DNA from: Methylobacterium adhaesivum
GTDB taxonomy: Bacteria; Pseudomonadota; Alphaproteobacteria; Rhizobiales; Beijerinckiaceae
Reading direction: 5' to 3'
NCBI RefSeq assembly: GCF_022179065.1
Contig: NZ_BPQD01000001.1
Location: forward strand, 186,001 to 250,000
Length of the DNA: 64,000 nucleotides
Part shown: positions 54,005 to 64,000 of the stretch, one piece after another
Numbering within the stretch: the stretch's first letter is position 1
How the letters are laid out: every line of letters begins with the position of its first letter
Position numbers and translations under genes: made by a program
Notes under the pieces: generated by a model
What the model was told of the DNA's origin: nothing
Database searches by the model: none
The model's input: only the letters and a program-made list of their open reading frames with translations

Positions 54005-54355
54005 ATGTCGCCGATCCGCATGGCCGCCTTGGCCGCCGTTCTTTCCTGCGGACCGATCGGCACCGCCGAGGCGGCGAGCTTCCCCTGCGAGAAGGCGGAA
54101 GCGGCGGACGAGAAGGCCATCTGCGCCACCCTCACCCTCAACGACCGCGACGTCGAAATGGCGACGCGGTTCGAAATCCTGCGCGCCATGCTGCCCATGG
54201 GTGGCAACGCCAAGCTGCGCGAGGATCAGGAGACGTGGCTCGCCGAGCGCCGTGCCTGCGGCGCCGACATCGCCTGCCTCACCCAGGCCTATGACAGCCG
54301 GCTGAAGACCCTGCGCGCCGTATTTTCGGAGTTCACCAAGCAGGGACCGCTCTGA
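54005..54355 (+). CDS. secreted LprI-like (DUF1311) protein
   Basis: This 116-residue protein has a signal peptide (to about residue 23, ending AEA) and the LprI/DUF1311 domain. The pattern of four cysteines is visible: FPCEKA, ADEKAICAT, RRACGADIACLTQAYDSRL. LprI of Mycobacterium tuberculosis inhibits lysozyme, but most members are uncharacterised. The ATG at 54005 is preceded by AGGAGAG. Confidence 0.82.
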   Translation: MSPIRMAALAAVLSCGPIGTAEAASFPCEKAEAADEKAICATLTLNDRDVEMATRFEILRAMLPMGGNAKLREDQETWLAERRACGADIACLTQAYDSRLKTLRAVFSEFTKQGPL

Positions 54356-54432
54356 GTGTCTCTCACGGAACTCCGTTGCGCCGCCGTGCGCGGACCGCGA
54401 ACCGACGGTGACCGGGAGTTTCGGGAGGCACG

Positions 54433-55407
54433 CTAACCCAGACGGGCGAGAAGCCGGTCCATCAGCGGGTTGTCCGGCGTGAAGGCGTAGTCGATCTTGC
54501 GCACGCTGACCGAGCCGGCCCCGGCCTTCACCAGGGCGTCGGCCAGATCGAACACCGCGTCGACGGGGCAGTGCAGCACCATCTCGCCCCGCCCTTCCGG
54601 GGCGCCGTAGGGCAGCTCGGCGTCGTGCAGGGCGGAGATGCCGGCGAGATCGATGTCGCCGTCGTCCGGCATGGCGGCCCGGACCTCGCGGGTGGTGCGG
54701 GCGCGCTCCTCGGCTTGGATGCGGCCGAGCACCGCCCGCAGGGCGTTGCGCGGGCTCGGGCCCCAGGCGGCGTTGAGGGAGGCGACGAGGTTCGCCTCCG
54801 AGCGCAGGATGATCCCGTCGTCGAGGATCTTCAGGGCGTTGGCGGCCAGCGTCGCCCCCGTGGTGGTGATGTCGACGATGATCTCGGCCGAGCCCGCCGC
54901 CGGCGCGCCCTCGGTGGCGCCCAGGCTCTCGACGATGCGGTAATCCGCGACCCCGTGCTCGGCGAAGAACCGGCGGGTGAGGTTCACGTATTTCGTGGCG
55001 ATGCGCAGGCGCTTGCCGTGGCGCACCCGCATCTCGGCGGCGACCTCGTCGAGGTCGCTCATGGCTCGGACATCGATCCAGGCTTGCGGCACGGCGACCA
55101 CCACCGTCGCCTGACCGAAGCCGAGCGGGGTCAGCAGTTCCACCTGTCCACGCGCCTCGGGGAGGGATTCGCGGATGAGGTCCTCGCCGGTGATGCCGAG
55201 ATGGGCGGCGCCGGAGGCGAGCTGCGCGGCGATCTCGGAGGCCGAGAGGTAGCGCACCTCCACGCCGGGCACGCCGACAAGCTTGCCGCGATAGTCGCGG
55301 GCGCCCGTGTTCTGGGCGAGCTTGAGGCCGGCGCGGGCGAAGAAGGCGGCGGCGTTCTCCTGCAGGCGCCCCTTGGAGGGCACGGCGAGGACGAGGGGAT
55401 CGGTCAT
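54433..55407 (-). CDS. hisG: ATP phosphoribosyltransferase catalytic subunit
   Basis: This 324-residue enzyme makes the first step of histidine synthesis from ATP and PRPP. The catalytic core (1-226) shows VPSKGRL, HLGITGEDLIRE, and the PRPP loop EIIVDITTTGATLAANALK. A further 98 residues follow, in which the last part (GEMVLHCPVDAVFDLADALV) is weakly like the regulatory domain of long-form HisG. A HisZ gene precedes it by 10 bases, as in short-form systems. It ends the hisZ-hisG pair. Confidence 0.93.
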   Translation of the reverse strand: MTDPLVLAVPSKGRLQENAAAFFARAGLKLAQNTGARDYRGKLVGVPGVEVRYLSASEIAAQLASGAAHLGITGEDLIRESLPEARGQVELLTPLGFGQATVVVAVPQAWIDVRAMSDLDEVAAEMRVRHGKRLRIATKYVNLTRRFFAEHGVADYRIVESLGATEGAPAAGSAEIIVDITTTGATLAANALKILDDGIILRSEANLVASLNAAWGPSPRNALRAVLGRIQAEERARTTREVRAAMPDDGDIDLAGISALHDAELPYGAPEGRGEMVLHCPVDAVFDLADALVKAGAGSVSVRKIDYAFTPDNPLMDRLLARLG

Positions 55408-55417
55408 CGGCGCCGGC

Positions 55418-56572
55418 TCAACCATGGGAGGTGTCGGAAGGGGCGACCCGCGAGAGCCACACGGCGCAGCCCACCGCCGGGACCGGGATCGGGCTGCCGA
55501 GATGCTGCAGCAACCCGTCGTAGCGCCCGCCGCCGACGAGGGGCAGGCCGGGGGCACCGGCCGCCGTCACCTCGAAGATGAAGCCGGTGTAGTAGTCGAG
55601 GTTGCGCGCGAAGCCCCCCGAGAAGGCGAAGCGTTCGACGGGCAGGCCCCGCGCGGCCATGAAGCCCGTGCGCTCCTCGAACAGAGCGAGCGCTGCTTCC
55701 AGGGGCGGATGGTCGAGGCCGGCGGAACGGATGAGATCCCGCATGGCCGTCGCGGCCGTATCGGGATCGCCCGCGATGGCCCGGTAGCGCTCGACCACGG
55801 CGCGGTTCTCGGCGTTGAGGCCGGCCCCCCCGCTCGCCTGGGCGGCGGCCTTCGACAGGAAGCGTTCGGCGATCTCGCCGGCGCTGCGCCCGCCGACCCG
55901 CGAGATGCCGGCGATGGACAGCACGTCCTCCACGAAGGCGCGCACGCCTCGGGGGTCCTGGCCCTGGATCGCCGCGAGCAGGCCCGCATGCGGGTCCTCC
56001 TGGCGCACGCCGTTGGTGACCTCGTCCAGCGACCGGCCGGCCGCGATGGCCCGCAGGGTCCGGCGCTTGGCGGCCGGGGGCACTGCCAGGGCGTCGAGGA
56101 GCGCGTCGAGGAGACCCATGTCGCCGAGCCGCACGGCGACGTCGCTCCGGCCCATGGCGGCGAGGCCCTCCAGGGCGAGGCCGAGCACCTCGGCATCCGC
56201 CGCCGGCGTGTCGGTGCGCCCGACGGATTCGATGCCGGCCTGGAGGAACTCGTCCGGCTCGTCCCGGCCGAGGCGAAACACCGGCCCGCAATAGCTGTAA
56301 TCGGCCGTCGCGGCGGTGCCCTGCGCGAGGTGGTGCCGGCAGACGGGAATCGTGAATTCCGGCCGTAGGCAGAGTTCGGCCCCGCCCGCATCCTGGGTCA
56401 CGAAGATGCGCCGGCGGATGTCCTCGCCCGACAGTTCGAGGAACGGCTCCACGGGCTGGAGCACGGGCGGGGTCACGCCCGCATAGCCGGCTTGCGCGAA
56501 ATGGGCGAGCAGGCGCGCCGTACCGTGCGATTGTCCGCCAGCGATCGCGCCGCCGGTCTCCGGGTTCATCAT
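55418..56572 (-). CDS. hisZ: ATP phosphoribosyltransferase regulatory subunit HisZ
   Basis: This 384-residue protein is a histidyl-tRNA synthetase paralogue that activates HisG and confers histidine feedback. Class II motifs remain: ELSGEDIRRRIFVTQD, LRPEFTIPVCRHHL and LGSPIPVPAVGCAVW. The tandem ATGs at 56572 and 56569 give MMNPE or MNPE; both are possible. It lies 64 bases after hemH on the same strand. Confidence 0.9.
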   Translation of the reverse strand: MMNPETGGAIAGGQSHGTARLLAHFAQAGYAGVTPPVLQPVEPFLELSGEDIRRRIFVTQDAGGAELCLRPEFTIPVCRHHLAQGTAATADYSYCGPVFRLGRDEPDEFLQAGIESVGRTDTPAADAEVLGLALEGLAAMGRSDVAVRLGDMGLLDALLDALAVPPAAKRRTLRAIAAGRSLDEVTNGVRQEDPHAGLLAAIQGQDPRGVRAFVEDVLSIAGISRVGGRSAGEIAERFLSKAAAQASGGAGLNAENRAVVERYRAIAGDPDTAATAMRDLIRSAGLDHPPLEAALALFEERTGFMAARGLPVERFAFSGGFARNLDYYTGFIFEVTAAGAPGLPLVGGGRYDGLLQHLGSPIPVPAVGCAVWLSRVAPSDTSHG

Positions 56573-56636
56573 AGGTCCGCCCGCCTCGTCATCGCGCCCT
56601 CGTAGCAACCGGAATCCGGCTTGGCGACCGCCCCGC

Positions 56637-57710
56637 TTATAGCCAGCCCTGCAATTCGCGCCGGACCACGGTCTCGATCACCTTGAGGCCCAGCGCCCCG
56701 TCGTTGAGGCAGGGAATGTAGGCGAAGTGCTCGCCGCCATTGTCTTCGAAATAGTGCCGGTTCTCGCCGTCGAGCTCTTCCAGGGTCTCGAGGCAGTCCG
56801 CCGAGAAGCCGGGTGCGACGATGGCCATGCGCTTGACGCCGCTCTTCGCCAGGGCCTGTACGGTCTCGTCCGTGTAGGGACGCAGCCATTCCTCGTTGCC
56901 GAACCGCGACTGGAAGGTGGTGCGCATCTTCTCCGCCGAGAAGCCGAGCGCCTCGCGCACGAGGCGGCCAGTCTTCACGCACTGGCAATGGTAGGGGTCG
57001 CCCTTGAGGAGATAGCTCTTGGGCACCCCGTGGAACGAGGTGAGGATCACCTCCGGCTCGAAATCGAGCTTGGCCAGGCCCTCGCGGATCGAGGTGGCGA
57101 TGGCCTCGATGTAGACCGGATCGTCGTGATAGGGCGCCGAGACCCGCAGGGTCGGCTGCCAGCGCATCTTCATCAGGGCCTTGAACGCCTGATCACACGC
57201 GGTCGCCGAGGTGGCGGCGGCATATTGCGGATAGAGCGGCACGAGGAGGATGCGGTCGCAGCCCTGGTCGAGGAGCGCCTGGATGCGTTTGTCCATCTCG
57301 GGTTTGCCGTAGCGCATGGCCCAATCGACCACGACGCTGTCGCCCATGGCCGCCTGCAGGCCCTCGGCCTGGCCCCGGGTGATGGTCTTCAGCGGCCCCT
57401 CGTCGCGCTCGGTGTTCCACACGCTCGCGTAGTCGCGGCCCTTCGGCCCCGGGCGCTTCGTAAGGATGATGAGGTTGAGGAGCGGCCACCAGATCAGGCG
57501 CGGCACCTCGATGACCCGGCGGTCGGAGAGGAATTCCTTGAGATAGCGGCGCATCGGCCAGTAGCTCGTGCCCTCCGGCGTACCGAGGTTGGTGAGGAGC
57601 ACGCCGATGCGGCCCCAGCGCACGGGCGGGTGCTCGGCCGGCAGGGGAGCGGTGTTGGTCTGGAGCGGCATGCTGTCCTGCAGGGACGTCGGGGCGACGT
57701 GTTCGGTCAT
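56637..57710 (-). CDS. hemH: ferrochelatase
   Basis: This 357-residue enzyme inserts ferrous iron into protoporphyrin IX, the last heme step. Family features are GVLLTNLGTPEGTSYWPMRR, LVPLYPQYAAATSA, the catalytic His in LTSFHGVPKSYLLKGDPYHC, and APGFSADCLETLEEL near the C-terminus. It lies 4.4 kb from hemE-hemJ, so three heme genes share this region. It is transcribed alone or with hisZ-hisG downstream. Confidence 0.95.
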   Translation of the reverse strand: MTEHVAPTSLQDSMPLQTNTAPLPAEHPPVRWGRIGVLLTNLGTPEGTSYWPMRRYLKEFLSDRRVIEVPRLIWWPLLNLIILTKRPGPKGRDYASVWNTERDEGPLKTITRGQAEGLQAAMGDSVVVDWAMRYGKPEMDKRIQALLDQGCDRILLVPLYPQYAAATSATACDQAFKALMKMRWQPTLRVSAPYHDDPVYIEAIATSIREGLAKLDFEPEVILTSFHGVPKSYLLKGDPYHCQCVKTGRLVREALGFSAEKMRTTFQSRFGNEEWLRPYTDETVQALAKSGVKRMAIVAPGFSADCLETLEELDGENRHYFEDNGGEHFAYIPCLNDGALGLKVIETVVRRELQGWL

Positions 57711-57812
57711 CGGGTTTCCGGGCTCGCCGCGCGGGCGGCAAAGTTGTGTCGGGTCGGATATCTATCTAGAGCAGGCGGCCTGCCAGCATCACCCGATGGA
57801 TTAGGGCGCGAC

Positions 57813-58766
57813 ATGCCGTCTCCCCGGTACTTCTTCAACCACTTCATGCCGTTCACGGGCTATCCCTATACGGGTGCGCCGACCGCCTGCAATCTCTGCG
57901 GCTCGACGCGCAGCGTGACGGTGGCCGAGACGGACCGCCGGCTGAAGACGCTGCGCTCCATCGCCTGCGAGCAATGCGGTCTCATTCGCACGGATCCGAT
58001 GCCGACCCCGGCGGAGCTGGCGGACTATTACGCCACGGCCTACCGGGCCGATTACCAGCTCGCCTTCGCGGGCGGTCCGCCGCGCAATCACCTCAACCGG
58101 TCCGCCCGCGAGGCGGCGTTCCGCGCCGACCTCCTCGCGCCCAAGCTGAAAGCCGGCGCCCGCGTCCTCGATTTCGGCTCGGGGTCCGGCGAGTTCCTGG
58201 CGGCCGTGCGTGCCAAGGGCTGCGAGGCCATCGGCGTCGAGCCGGGGCGGGATTACGCCGCCTATGCCCGCACGCATCACGGCGTCGAGGTGCTCGACGA
58301 CGCCGACGACGCCCGCTTCCCGGCCGGGCATTTCGACGTGATCACGACTCACCACGTCATGGAGCACCTGCGCGATCCGGCCGACGTCATGGCCCGCCTG
58401 TCGCGCTGGCTGAAGCCCGACGGCGTGCTCTACGCCGCGGTGCCGAACATGGCCGCCACGGGCAAGCCGCCGCACGAGCGCTTCCACTTCGCCCACGTCC
58501 ACGGCTTCGTGCGCGAGACCTTCGACCTCACGGCGCGGCGCGCCGGCCTCGTGCCGCATCCTGATTACTGGCGCGAGGACACCACGGTGGTCTACGCCAA
58601 GACCGACGCCCCCGTGGGCCGCCTCGCCGTGCCGGGCCTCGCCGAGCGCCTCGCCGTGGACCTCAAGCCGATGCCGGCGGGCGCCTACCTCGCCTCCGGC
58701 GCCTGGATCTGGCCGATGCTGCGCCGGAACGCCAAGGCCGTGCGCGACACCTTCGTGGCGCGCTGA
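57813..58766 (+). CDS. class I SAM-dependent methyltransferase with N-terminal zinc ribbon
   Basis: This 317-residue protein has two cysteine pairs near the N-terminus (C26/C29 and C52/C55) that could hold zinc, then a methyltransferase domain with motif I VLDFGSGSGEFL, IGVEPG and ITTHHVMEHLRDP. This architecture is common for sugar or lipid methyltransferases encoded with glycan genes. No substrate can be named. The ATG 57813 starts the conserved YFFNHFMPFTGYP segment. It is divergent from hemH across about 100 bases. Confidence 0.83.
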   Translation: MPSPRYFFNHFMPFTGYPYTGAPTACNLCGSTRSVTVAETDRRLKTLRSIACEQCGLIRTDPMPTPAELADYYATAYRADYQLAFAGGPPRNHLNRSAREAAFRADLLAPKLKAGARVLDFGSGSGEFLAAVRAKGCEAIGVEPGRDYAAYARTHHGVEVLDDADDARFPAGHFDVITTHHVMEHLRDPADVMARLSRWLKPDGVLYAAVPNMAATGKPPHERFHFAHVHGFVRETFDLTARRAGLVPHPDYWREDTTVVYAKTDAPVGRLAVPGLAERLAVDLKPMPAGAYLASGAWIWPMLRRNAKAVRDTFVAR

Positions 58767-58838
58767 GACCCCGTCGCACTGGCGTCGCGGAGGAAGTTCA
58801 GGACGGGAGCCCCCGGCCCCCACGTCGAGACCCGCCCC

Positions 58839-60368
58839 ATGCCGCAGCCCAATCGCCGCCAGACCTTCGGCCTCGGACTCGGGGCGGGCCTCGGCGTCGG
58901 TCTCGGCGCGCAGGCCGAGGCGGCGGGTCCCGCCGCGGCCGAACCGACCTTCACCCTGCTCCTCGTCAACGATCTCTACCGGATGTCGGAGACCGAGGGA
59001 CGCGGCGGGTTCGCCCGCCTCAACGCCATCGTGAAGGCGGAACGGGCGCGGGGCGTGCCGCTCCTTTACGCGCATGCCGGCGACACCCTGTCGCCGTCCC
59101 TGATGTCGGGCTTCGACCAGGGCGCGCATATCGTCGAACTCCTCAACCTCGCGCCGCCCGACGTGTTCGTGCCGGGCAATCACGAGTTCGATTTCGGCCC
59201 GGCGATCTTCGCCCGGCGCATGGGCGAGGCGCGCTTTCCCGTGTTCGCCGCCAATCTTCGCGACGGCGCGGGGCGTGCCCTGCCCGGCATTCGGGACCGC
59301 GCCCTCGTCACCCTCGGGGGCATCCGGGTCGGTCTCGTCGGCATCGCGCTCGCCAGCACGCCGGACAAGTCGCAGACGGGCGATCTGCGCTTCGGCCCCG
59401 AACGCGAGACCCTGGCGCGGGAAGCGGCGAGCCTGCGCGACGCGGGGGCCGACCTCGTGGTCGGCATCTGCCACACCGGGCGGGCGACGGACGAGGCCAT
59501 CGTCGCCGCCCGCCTCGTCGACATCCTCCTGTCGGGCCACGACCACGATCTGGCGCTGCGCTACGACGGCCAGACCGTGATGGTGGAATCGAGCTTCGAC
59601 GCCCACTACGTCACCGCCGTCGACGTCACCGTGCAGGTCACGGGTTCGGGCAACGCCCGCACCGTGACGTGGCGCCCGAGCTTTCGCGTCCACGATTCGG
59701 CGGGTGTCGTCCCCGACCCCGAGACCCTGGCGGTGGTCCGCCGCCTCGAAGGCGACCTGTCGCGGGAACTCGACGTCCCCCTCGGCGAGACGCGCCTGCC
59801 ACTGGACAGCCGCATCGCCTCCGTGCGGGTCCGCGAGGCGAGCTTCGGCAACCTCGTGGCCGATGCCCTGCGCGCCGGGACGGGGGCGGACCTCGCCATC
59901 GTCAACGGCGGCGGCATCCGCGGCGATACCCTGTATCCGGCCGGCCGCGTGCTCACCCGCCGCGACATCCTCCTCGAACTGCCCTTCGGCAACACCACGG
60001 TCCTGGTCGCCCTGAAAGGCGCGCAGATCCGTGGCCTCCTGGAGACGGGCCTTTCCGAGTTCGGGCGCCCCGCCGGCCGTTTCCCGCAGGTCTCAGGTCT
60101 CGTCGTCACCGTCGATCCCGCCGCACCGGTCGGGTCCCGGATCGTCGCGCTGACCCATGACGGCGTGCCCCTCGACCTGGAGAAGACCTACACGGTGGCC
60201 TCGAACAACTTCCTCTACGACGGCGGCAACGGCTACGGCGAACTGGCCAAGGGGCGCACCCTCATCGGCCGCACCGACGGCACCCTCGTCGCCAATGCGG
60301 TGATGGCCTACATCCGGGCGAACGCGCCCCTCGCGGTTCCCGCCGAAGGCCGCATCCTGACCCGTTGA
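58839..60368 (+). CDS. Tat-exported 5'-nucleotidase-like metallophosphatase
   Basis: This 509-residue protein has a twin-arginine signal (RRQTFGLGLG, residues 6-15) followed by two domains. The N-terminal metallophosphatase has HAGDTLSPS, GNHEFDFG, ICHTGR and SGHDHDL, but the first motif reads VNDLYRM with Y47 where most relatives have the DxH His. The C-terminal substrate domain has GGIRGDT and the stacking-residue region NFLYDGGNGYGEL. It may hydrolyse nucleotides in the periplasm. The altered motif needs attention. Start chosen at ATG 58839. Confidence 0.88.
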   Translation: MPQPNRRQTFGLGLGAGLGVGLGAQAEAAGPAAAEPTFTLLLVNDLYRMSETEGRGGFARLNAIVKAERARGVPLLYAHAGDTLSPSLMSGFDQGAHIVELLNLAPPDVFVPGNHEFDFGPAIFARRMGEARFPVFAANLRDGAGRALPGIRDRALVTLGGIRVGLVGIALASTPDKSQTGDLRFGPERETLAREAASLRDAGADLVVGICHTGRATDEAIVAARLVDILLSGHDHDLALRYDGQTVMVESSFDAHYVTAVDVTVQVTGSGNARTVTWRPSFRVHDSAGVVPDPETLAVVRRLEGDLSRELDVPLGETRLPLDSRIASVRVREASFGNLVADALRAGTGADLAIVNGGGIRGDTLYPAGRVLTRRDILLELPFGNTTVLVALKGAQIRGLLETGLSEFGRPAGRFPQVSGLVVTVDPAAPVGSRIVALTHDGVPLDLEKTYTVASNNFLYDGGNGYGELAKGRTLIGRTDGTLVANAVMAYIRANAPLAVPAEGRILTR

Positions 60369-60377
60369 GGAGTGCCG

Positions 60378-61070
60378 ATGACCGGCCCCGTCGCCGACGC
60401 CCTGAAGCGCTTTCGCCGCTCGGACTCGCCTTGGCTCGCCCTGCCGTTCTTCGAAGGCGACGCGGCCGACACCGTGGCGGCTCGGGTCGATGCCCGGATC
60501 GCCGAAGGTATCGCCGTGCTGCCGGCGCCGGAGACCATCTTCAATGCGCTCACGCTGACGCCGCTCACAGAGGTCAAGGCCGTGATCCTCGGCCAAGACC
60601 CGTATCCGACGCCCGGCGACGCCCACGGCCTCGCGTTCTCGTATGTCGGGTCGCGGCGCCTGCCGGCCTCCCTCAAGGTGATCTTGGCCGAACTCCCCGA
60701 CGCGAGCGCCGAACCGAGGACCGGCGACCTCACGCCCTGGGCCCGCCGGGGCGTGCTGCTCCTGAACACCGCCCTCACGGTGGAGAAGGGCAAGTCCGGC
60801 GTGCACCTGCGGTACGGTTGGGCGGCCCTCACCGACCAAGCCGTCGAAGCCGTCTCGAAGCGGGCGGAGCCGGCGGTGTTCCTGCTTTGGGGGGCTCAGG
60901 CCCGGGCGCGCGCGGCCCTCGTCGACACGACCCGCCACGGCGTCATCGAATCCGGCCATCCGTCGCCCTTGAACCGGCAGCGCGATTTCCCCGGCTCGCG
61001 GCCCTTCGCGGCGGCCAATGCCTGGCTGAAGGCGCACGGTGTGGCGCCCATCGACTGGCGCCTGGAATGA
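60378..61070 (+). CDS. ung: uracil-DNA glycosylase (family 1)
   Basis: This 230-residue enzyme removes uracil from DNA. The water-activating Asp is D74 in LGQDPYPTPGDAHGLAFS, and the leucine-loop region reads ESGHPSPLNRQRDFPGSRPF. LLLNTALTVEKG supplies the uracil-binding Asn. I chose ATG 60378, with GAGGAG five bases upstream, over GTG 60372. It follows the nucleotidase by nine bases and is probably cotranscribed. Confidence 0.95.
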   Translation: MTGPVADALKRFRRSDSPWLALPFFEGDAADTVAARVDARIAEGIAVLPAPETIFNALTLTPLTEVKAVILGQDPYPTPGDAHGLAFSYVGSRRLPASLKVILAELPDASAEPRTGDLTPWARRGVLLLNTALTVEKGKSGVHLRYGWAALTDQAVEAVSKRAEPAVFLLWGAQARARAALVDTTRHGVIESGHPSPLNRQRDFPGSRPFAAANAWLKAHGVAPIDWRLE

Positions 61071-61167
61071 GGTGACGCGGCCCCTTGGAGGCGGGGGGAG
61101 GGCGGTCTATCTCCGTCGAGCCCTAAGCGGAGCCTAAGAATCCGCCGCACCCCGAGGAAACGTCACG

Positions 61168-61584
61168 ATGCTTGCCCGTCCCCTTCTCGCGATCAGTCTC
61201 GCCCTCGCCCTGCCGGCGGCGGCCCAGGCCCAGATCCGCAACGCGCCCCAGCCGCGGGCGCTGGAATTCGCCGCCTACATCTTCGCCGCCGCCAATGTCT
61301 GCGGCTACCGCATCGGCGCCGATCAGTTCGACGCGCTTCTGGAAAAGCAGGGAACGCGCTCGGCCGATGTCGGCCCGCGCGGGCCGTTCGGCGGTCGAGT
61401 CCAGACGATCTTCGCCCTGATGTCGAACCAGATGCAGCTCAACCGCGAGAAGGCGTGCCTCGCGGTGGCCGGCGAATACGGCCCCGAGGGCAACATCGCC
61501 AAAAATGTGCTGCTGCCGCCGATGCCGGCCGGTGCCCCGAACGAGGCCGCCCCGGCCGAGCCTGCTCCGAAGCCTGCGCAATAA
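61168..61584 (+). CDS. secreted hypothetical protein
   Basis: This 138-residue protein has a Sec signal peptide (residues 1-21, ending AQA) and a helical mature domain with two cysteines (C45 and near C96), then a Pro/Ala-rich tail of about 20 residues. The family is unknown to me. The stop is followed within five bases by a strong hairpin. Confidence 0.72.
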   Translation: MLARPLLAISLALALPAAAQAQIRNAPQPRALEFAAYIFAAANVCGYRIGADQFDALLEKQGTRSADVGPRGPFGGRVQTIFALMSNQMQLNREKACLAVAGEYGPEGNIAKNVLLPPMPAGAPNEAAPAEPAPKPAQ

Positions 61585-61588
61585 AAAG

Positions 61589-61622
61589 CGATGCCGGAGG
61601 CTCCGAAGGGCCTCCGGCATCG
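61589..61622. terminator. hairpin between the secreted-protein gene and ftfL
   Basis: A perfect 13-bp stem (61589-61601 with 61610-61622) and an 8-base loop follow the plus-strand stop. Five A precede it, which gives a T-run only on the minus strand, so it fits best as a terminator for ftfL, about 90 bases beyond its stop, and as an mRNA 3' end for the plus-strand gene. Confidence 0.75.
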
Positions 61623-61641
61623 GCAGGAACGTCGAGGTGGC

Positions 61642-61685
61642 GTCGGGCTCCGCCCGGCACCCGCCAAAGGGATGATCCCTTTGGC
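61642..61685. repeat. bipartite hairpin repeat (family C), copy 4
   Basis: The inverted module (GGGCTCCGCCC and AAAGGGATGATCCCTTT palindromes) matches the copy at 36499-36540. It lies between ftfL and the hairpin at 61589-61622. Confidence 0.7.
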
Positions 61686-61708
61686 AACCCAGATGCTTCG
61701 AAAGACGC

Positions 61709-63382
<1,674 letters not shown>

Positions 63383-63568
63383 GCCTCGTCTCTCCCGATT
63401 TTTTTCCACGCCGAAGGGGGCGCGTTTTGGCGTCTGCGATCCCGGCGCCGTCAGGCGCACGCGGAACCGCCTTGTGTGTGATCACACCAGTTTGGTGGAA
63501 CGGACAAGGAAAAGCGCGTCGGAAATTTTCAACGCGCGCACAAAATTTCATTCAGGATCGAGGATCCG

Positions 63569-63790
63569 TCACCCGGTCATGGCGGTCGCGGTATATCCGG
63601 CCTGCGTCAGGGCTTCGGCGACGGTCAGGGCCTGTTCGCGGCTGGTGACCGCGACGCGTCCGTGGTCGAGGTCAACCGCGACCTGCGCCTCCGGGTCGAG
63701 GCGCAGGATCGCCCGCCGCACCGCCTCGGCGCAGCCGTCGCAGGTCATGCCGTCCACCTGCATCAGCAGGTTCGAGCGGGTTGCATCCAT
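63569..63790 (-). CDS. heavy-metal-associated domain protein (CopZ-like)
   Basis: This 73-residue protein is a single HMA domain. The metal-binding GMTCDGC (C17 and C20) lies in the first loop. Such proteins carry copper(I) in the cytoplasm to a P-type ATPase, but none is present beside it. The ATG at 63790 was chosen since the longer reading is not conserved-looking. Positions 63791-64000 show no supported gene. Confidence 0.88.
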   Translation of the reverse strand: MDATRSNLLMQVDGMTCDGCAEAVRRAILRLDPEAQVAVDLDHGRVAVTSREQALTVAEALTQAGYTATAMTG

Positions 63791-64000
63791 GGGGCCGGAT
63801 CTCTCGTCCTCAGCGCAGGTCCGGCCATGTTGATCGGGTGCGACAGCGATGCAAGCACGGTTGGTGAAGGCGGAAGTCACACATGCTGAAAATTGCGTGT
63901 GTTCCGTCGTAGATATCTTGTGGGGGTCAGGCGTCTCGGCGACAAAAGCGTTCAGGCCGGGCTCGCCTCGCGGCAACGGCCCGGAAACCCGTTTTCGCGT

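Overview
The window reads as a high-GC alphaproteobacterial chromosome, most likely Methylobacteriaceae (Methylobacterium/Methylorubrum). Reasons: a 557-residue formate-tetrahydrofolate ligase of the methylotroph type (61.7-63.4 kb), a hemE/ppsR-centred origin-like locus, a DUF6894-type small gene, many short secreted proteins, and uniformly GC-rich codon use. I saw no rRNA, tRNA, CRISPR array, prophage or intact insertion sequence.

Layout. 0-7.4 kb: gamma-glutamyltransferase with a membrane partner, rlmN, a spermidine-synthase-like enzyme, a GNAT enzyme and the ZapE-type ATPase. 7.7-10.5 kb: a two-subunit molybdenum hydroxylase (IorAB type). 10.8-13.5 kb: small secreted and membrane proteins and a NepR-like anti-sigma candidate. 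13.4-18.2 kb: methyltransferase/glycosyltransferase pair, YpeA-like acetyltransferase, topoisomerase IB and an SDR. 18.3-21.7 kb: a cydA/cioA-like oxidase subunit without subunit II, next to a LuxR regulator and a diguanylate cyclase whose receiver domains both lack the phosphoacceptor Asp. 21.9-29.0 kb: small secreted and membrane proteins, FluC/CrcB, an NDUFA9-like protein, an EI24 protein, a kelch protein and an amine-oxidase-like flavoprotein. 29.1-29.3 kb: a frameshifted DUF6894 gene. 29.5-32 kb: a membrane PAS-GGDEF-EAL protein.

32.4-42.3 kb is a sulfur-acquisition island. The sulfate ABC transporter (sbp-cysT-cysW-cysA, plus strand) converges on a sulfonate operon (msuE-ssuA-ssuC-ssuB-ssuD and a second ssuA, minus strand). 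Together they would import sulfate or sulfonates and release sulfite from sulfonates with reduced FMN. Two long copies of a roughly 92-bp palindromic element lie in opposite orientation on either side of the msuE-to-ssuD segment.

43.3-52.7 kb carries the conserved alphaproteobacterial origin neighbourhood: dnaQ, coaE, aroE, maf and ppsR on the minus strand, then a 519-bp gap, then hemE-hemJ on the plus strand. The gap holds a perfect DnaA box, a perfect CtrA full site (TTAA-N7-TTAA), five GANTC sites and an A/T-rich tract. I interpret it as the chromosomal replication origin (oriC). All sixteen protein genes from 36.6 to 50.6 kb lie on the minus strand, as expected for a leftward fork leaving this point.

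52.7-64 kb: VOC protein and YafY regulator, LprI-like protein, hisG/hisZ/hemH, a methyltransferase, a Tat-exported 5'-nucleotidase-like protein, uracil-DNA glycosylase, ftfL and a small heavy-metal-binding protein. Short palindromic repeats of at least three families are scattered between genes.
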